Source: Streptomycetales bacterium (GTDB taxonomy: Bacteria > Actinomycetota > Actinomycetes > Prado026). From it: DNA of 8,896 nucleotides. The stretch spans positions 1 through 8,896 of the forward strand of contig JANYIP010000390.1 of NCBI GenBank assembly GCA_025361995.1. Direction: 5' to 3'. Both the position numbers and the translations under genes were made by a program. This document shows, one piece after another, positions 6,460-8,896 of the stretch (the stretch's first letter is position 1; each line of letters begins with the position of its first letter). A model generated the notes under the pieces. It saw only the letters and a program-made list of their open reading frames with translations. It was not told the origin of the DNA and did no database searches.

Positions 6460-6487
6460 TCCCCGTGAGGGCGTGTTCCCTCGGGGA
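6460..6487 (-). promoter_or_regulatory. Stem-loop in the 5' leader of the 602-residue protein gene
   Basis: Read on the minus strand, TCCCCG pairs with CGGGGA and AGGG pairs with CCCT, giving ten base pairs with a 2-nt bulge (CA) on the 3' side and a six-base loop AACACG. There is no following T-run, so an intrinsic terminator is unlikely. Its position just upstream of the GGAG fits a structure affecting translation or mRNA stability, but it could be incidental in such GC-rich DNA. Confidence 0.45.
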
Positions 6488-6555
6488 CGGGAGCCGCACC
6501 TGGCTCGGCTGATACGCCTTTGACTACGCGGAGCGACGAAGGTGTGCGAATGGGT

Positions 6556-6571
6556 AGTCGACCGGTCGACT
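6556..6571. repeat. Perfect 16-bp palindrome AGTCGACCGGTCGACT
   Basis: Both strands read AGTCGACCGGTCGACT with no mismatch. It lies about 110 bp upstream of the 602-residue protein gene, where a promoter-proximal operator could sit. No other copy was noticed in the window. A palindrome of this length is uncommon but not impossible by chance in GC-rich DNA, so a regulator-binding role is only suggested. Confidence 0.5.
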
Positions 6572-7030
6572 CGCGCCTCCGTTCCGGGGCCCCCGTCGAA
6601 GCGGCTGCCTGGTCCGACGTCGTCGACGGTGCGGTGGTCCCCGACACCGCGTCGAGGGCTGCACCGTCAAGGCGGCCGGAGGACGAGCGGGCCGCTGGCT
6701 GGAGTCTGTGACGCCCCGGTGGGCCGGTCTGGGGACAGCCGAACGGTCTCCCAGTGAGCAGCCGGACCCGGAAGGGTCGGCTCGTGGCCCTCCCCGCGTC
6801 GCAGGTCGCGGACTGGGTTCGGTGGCCCGCGGCCCGCACCACCTCGACGTGCCGGTCCCGGGCCGGACTTGCCGTGCCGACGCGTGTCGGCGCCGGCGTC
6901 GGTGGCGGCGGTCGTGGACGATCGCTGCCTGGCACCGGTGCACACGGTCAGGTTCGTCGCTCTGGGGCCACCTGCCGCCAGCCCGTCCACTGCCCCGCCA
7001 GGACCGGCTGCCGGCGGTCAGCGGCGTCCG

Positions 7031-7064
7031 TGCAGCGACCGGTGCGCCGCTCTGCAGCGACCGG
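7031..7064. repeat. Direct repeat TGCAGCGACCGG, two copies, 22-bp period
   Basis: TGCAGCGACCGG is identical at 7031-7042 and 7053-7064 with a 10-bp spacer. A second short pair, GTCAGTCGT at 7077-7085 and 7095-7103, follows directly. The clustering suggests local slippage duplication in non-coding DNA; no function is apparent. Confidence 0.5.
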
Positions 7065-7132
7065 ACCGCGGCGCCCGTCAGTCGTGCCTGCCCGGTCAGT
7101 CGTCGCGCGGGCCGCGACCCCGTTCGAGCCCT

Positions 7133-7156
7133 GCCCGCGGTCCCGCTGACGCGGGC
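7133..7156 (-). terminator. Possible GC hairpin terminator after the hydrolase gene
   Basis: GCCCGCG at 7133-7139 is complementary to CGCGGGC at 7150-7156, a 7-bp all-GC stem with a 10-nt loop, about 55 nt past the hydrolase stop codon. There is no T-run, as in many actinobacterial candidate terminators, so the call is weak; hairpins of this size arise easily at this GC content. Confidence 0.25.
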
Positions 7157-7209
7157 CGGAGCCCGGTCGCGCCCCGGCAGTCCTTGTGACGCCCTCGGGC
7201 GGCCCGGAC

Positions 7210-8166
7210 CTACAGCGACTGCAGGAAGCTGATCAGCCCCGGGAAGTAGTGCGCCGGGTCGTCGAACTGGGCCAGGTGGCTTCCGTCCGGGCAGTGCAGG
7301 TAGCTGCCCCTGGGCATCTGCTCCGACATCCACCGCAGGTGCGCCGGGTCCATCGTGTCGTGCCTGGCGCCGATGACCAGTGCCGGCACGACGATGGTGG
7401 CGAGGTCGCCCGAGCGGTCCCAGTCCTCCAGGGTCCCGCTCAGGCCGAGCTCGCTCGGTCCCTGCATCGGGACGTAGATCGACGGGTTGATGTGGCCGAG
7501 TCCCCGGGTGACCGGCTCGGGCCACTGCTCGAGCGGCATCCTGCAGACGTGCAGGACGTAGTGGTGCTCGATGAGCAGCTGCTCGTACCGCGGGTCGTCA
7601 GTCGCGCCGTCGGCCTCGAGCTGCTTGATCTCGGCCAGGACGTCCTGGTCCATGGCCGGCATGAGGACGTCCCGGGCGTAGGCGTTGTACAGCGACGAGC
7701 TCGACATCATGTTGGAGATCACCAGGGCCTTGAGGTTCTCCTGGTGGTGGACCGCGTACTCCATTGCCAGGATCCCGCCCCACGACTGGCCGAGGAGGAC
7801 GAAGTTGCCGCTGTCCAGCCTTAGCGCCAGCCGCACCTGCTCAACCTCGTCGACGAACCGGGCGAGGTCCCACAGCGAAGGGTCCTCAGGCTGGTCGCTG
7901 CGCAGCGAGCCGAGCTGGTCGTAGTAGTAGTACTCGATGCCGGCCGCCGGGAACCAGGTGTCGAAGCACTCGAACAGCTCGCCGGTCGCTCCGGGGCCGC
8001 CGTGCAGCACAAGCACCTTGAGGTCAGGGTTGGTGCCGACACGCTTCGTCCAGACCCGGAACTCACCCCGCGGCGTGCTGACCGGCACCATCCGTGACCC
8101 TCCGGAGACCACGTCTGCCGGGTCCCACGTCGAGGTGTCGTAGTACGGCTGCGGCTGGGGTCCCAT
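7210..8166 (-). CDS. pip: Proline iminopeptidase-family alpha/beta hydrolase (peptidase S33)
   Basis: A 318-residue alpha/beta hydrolase predicted to remove N-terminal proline or other residues from short peptides in the cytosol. The oxyanion-hole motif HGGPG is at residues 55-59. The nucleophile is Ser128 in GQSWGG. The acid is Asp270 in GARHDTM, and the base is His297 in DGSHLAQFDDP. The segment YYYYDQLGSLRSDQP before the nucleophile and the RFVDEVEQVR helix are typical of S33 proline iminopeptidases of the tricorn-factor F1 type; length is normal for that group. The start chosen is the ATG at 8166. The frame stays open upstream to 8283, but that stretch encodes a Pro/Gly/Arg-rich sequence unlike any hydrolase N-terminus. 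No Shine-Dalgarno precedes the ATG; a TATGTT -10-like box lies 6 nt before it. Some S33 members cleave esters, amides or amino-acid conjugates, so substrate is not certain. Confidence 0.88.
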   Translation of the reverse strand: MGPQPQPYYDTSTWDPADVVSGGSRMVPVSTPRGEFRVWTKRVGTNPDLKVLVLHGGPGATGELFECFDTWFPAAGIEYYYYDQLGSLRSDQPEDPSLWDLARFVDEVEQVRLALRLDSGNFVLLGQSWGGILAMEYAVHHQENLKALVISNMMSSSSLYNAYARDVLMPAMDQDVLAEIKQLEADGATDDPRYEQLLIEHHYVLHVCRMPLEQWPEPVTRGLGHINPSIYVPMQGPSELGLSGTLEDWDRSGDLATIVVPALVIGARHDTMDPAHLRWMSEQMPRGSYLHCPDGSHLAQFDDPAHYFPGLISFLQSL

Positions 8167-8172
8167 GGGCGC

Positions 8173-8178
8173 AACATA
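8173..8178 (-). promoter_or_regulatory. Candidate -10 element for a leaderless hydrolase transcript
   Basis: On the minus strand TATGTT (TANNNT pattern) is followed by exactly 6 nt and then the ATG at 8166. This is the same geometry as at the alditol oxidase start, and again no ribosome-binding site is present. It supports the ATG at 8166 over upstream starts. The -35 region is not recognisable. Confidence 0.45.
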
Positions 8179-8255
8179 GCCCGCCCCGGGGCAGCGGCAC
8201 CCGCGTCCGGCGGCGCCGGGATGACCGTGCCGCACCCGGTCCTGTCGCGCCCCCG

Positions 8256-8274
8256 GCCGGGTGGGCGGCCCGGC
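8256..8274 (-). terminator. Weak GC hairpin between the MFS and hydrolase genes
   Basis: GCCGGG at 8256-8261 pairs with CCCGGC at 8269-8274 around a 7-nt loop, about 50 nt beyond the MFS stop. A second small stem (GCGGG 8293-8297 with CCCGC 8303-8307) lies closer to the stop. Neither has a T-run. One of them may end the MFS transcript before the hydrolase promoter, but both could be chance at this GC content. Confidence 0.22.
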
Positions 8275-8322
8275 TGGCCGCACCCGCGCAGAGCGGGGGG
8301 GTCCCGCCGATGTCGCCGCGGG

Positions 8323-8896
8323 TCAACGGCTGGCCCGGACCGCCGCGAAGGACGACGGGATTGTCGCCGCGGCGAGCAGCCCGCCGGCGAGCAGCAGACC
8401 GGCACACACCAGCATCGACGTCCGGTAGGCGGGCGCGAGGGTGCCCGGGTCGGTCAGGCTGGCCCCGACACCGGACACCAGCGGCAGGACCGCGATCGCG
8501 AGCAGACCTGCGGTCCGCGCGACCGCGTTGTTGACCCCACTGGCCACCCCGGCGTGGTCGTCGGTGGCGGCGGCGAGGGCGGTGGCTGTCAGCGGTGCCA
8601 CCGTCAGCGACAGGCCCAGGCCCAGCACGACCACGGGACCCAGGACGGCGCCCGCGTACGAGGACCCCGCGCCGACCCTGGACAGCAGGACCAGCGCGCA
8701 GGCGCAGACCCCCGGCCCGAGCGCCATCGGGATCCGCGGGCCGATCCGGGCGGCCAGGGCCCCGGCGCGCGCCGACAGCAGGAGCATCAGCCCGGTGACC
8801 GGCAGCAGCGAGACTCCCGCTGCCAGCGGGGAGAAGTGCGCGACCACCTGGAGGTTGACCACGACGAAGAAGAAGACTCCCGCCAGCGCCGCGTAC
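8323..8896 (-). CDS. MFS transporter, DHA2-like, C-terminal part (truncated by window edge)
   Basis: The C-terminal 190 residues of a major-facilitator drug/solute exporter; the frame is open to the window end, so the start lies beyond it. About six hydrophobic helices are visible (visible residues near 2-20, 22-45, 55-73, 78-100, 118-140 and 155-180). The AGVFFFVVVNLQ helix, the GALAARIGPRIPM loop (a MFS A-like motif between helices), the GLGLSLTVAPLTATAL helix and the following VASGVNNAVARTAGLLAIAVL segment are typical of the second half of 14-helix DHA2 (EmrB/QacA-type) proton-coupled exporters. The TGA stop is at 8325-8323. About 156 bp separate it from the hydrolase ATG, which has its own promoter-like box, so co-transcription is possible but not required. 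Substrate is unknown. Confidence 0.88.
   Translation of the reverse strand, partial: YAALAGVFFFVVVNLQVVAHFSPLAAGVSLLPVTGLMLLLSARAGALAARIGPRIPMALGPGVCACALVLLSRVGAGSSYAGAVLGPVVVLGLGLSLTVAPLTATALAAATDDHAGVASGVNNAVARTAGLLAIAVLPLVSGVGASLTDPGTLAPAYRTSMLVCAGLLLAGGLLAAATIPSSFAAVRASR

Larger units (their letters stand above)
6448..7209. other. Gene-poor intergenic region, about 760 bp
   Basis: Between the start of the 602-residue protein gene and the stop of the hydrolase gene I find no credible coding sequence. Open frames run through it on both strands, but their translations are Arg/Pro/Ser/Gly-rich, low in complexity, and resemble no family I know. This is what random high-GC DNA gives. The right part is repeat-like: TGCAGCGACCGG occurs at 7031-7042 and 7053-7064, and GTCAGTCGT at 7077-7085 and 7095-7103. 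The left part has the leader hairpin and the 16-bp palindrome. No tRNA, insertion-sequence ends or CRISPR repeats are visible. It may be a long regulatory leader, an eroded gene or an unrecognised RNA. Confidence 0.6.

Noticed and set aside
4688..6468. Long open frames on both strands over the 602-residue protein gene
   Set aside because: Their translations are compositionally biased; only the minus-strand 4639-6447 frame shows beta-sandwich patterning, balanced composition and a ribosome-binding site.
6524..7525. Open frames on both strands in and beside the 6448-7209 gap
   Set aside because: Arg/Pro/Ser-rich translations without motifs, some running into the hydrolase gene; no coherent protein signal.
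8167..8283. Upstream extension of the hydrolase frame (39 residues)
   Set aside because: The sequence is Pro/Gly/Arg-rich without hydrolase similarity, is not a signal peptide, and would span the -10-like box before the ATG at 8166.
1..8896. CRISPR array, tRNA or rRNA genes, insertion sequences, phage or toxin-antitoxin genes
   Set aside because: I looked for regular spaced repeats, cloverleaf-like segments, terminal inverted repeats with transposase motifs and small paired genes, and found none that could be supported.

Overview
The window is high-GC DNA with tightly packed genes on both strands. It fits an actinomycete (Actinomycetota). The strongest lineage marker is the first gene, the C-terminal part of an actinobacterial-type cytochrome b (QcrB). 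It carries the QKHTQFPGPGRTE segment and a PDWY quinol-site motif typical of that phylum. I cannot name a genus from the sequence alone.

Layout. (1) Positions 1-993 (+): the 3' part of qcrB. (2) 990-1538 (-): a DUF1697 protein, tail-to-tail with qcrB through a shared CTAG. (3) 1558-2841 (+): a covalent-FAD alditol (xylitol) oxidase of the AldO type, divergent from the DUF1697 gene across only 19 bp. (4) 2838-3455 (-): a membrane protein with two PQ-loop/SemiSWEET units joined by an extra helix, tail-to-tail with the oxidase through TTAG. (5) 3568-4614 (+): a LacI-family repressor, divergent from the SWEET-like gene. The gap between them holds two perfect tandem copies of a 13-bp near-palindrome that is probably its operator. 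(6) 4639-6447 (-): a 602-residue, cysteine-containing protein of unknown function with two transthyretin/carboxypeptidase-regulatory-like beta-sandwich segments. (7) 6448-7209: about 760 bp with no credible gene, holding a leader hairpin, a 16-bp perfect palindrome and short direct repeats. (8) 7210-8166 (-): a proline-iminopeptidase-like alpha/beta hydrolase with an intact triad. (9) 8323-8896 (-): the C-terminal part of a DHA2-like MFS transporter, cut by the window edge.

How the genes may work together. The oxidase, the SWEET-like protein and the LacI regulator sit side by side and could form a small sugar/polyol module: the transporter moves sugar or sugar alcohol, the oxidase makes the aldose plus H2O2, and LacI senses a sugar. 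The operator pair directly supports only control of the lacI and SWEET-like genes; the wider module is inference. The bc1 gene is a housekeeping neighbour. The 602-residue protein, hydrolase and MFS gene share a strand but are separated by gaps, so they are probably not one operon.

Nothing here is a dramatic unknown system. The items most worth following are the tandem operator, the duplicated 3+1+3 bacterial SWEET, the uncharacterised cysteine-rich protein with its structured leader, and two genes with the same -10-N6-ATG arrangement that suggests leaderless transcripts.
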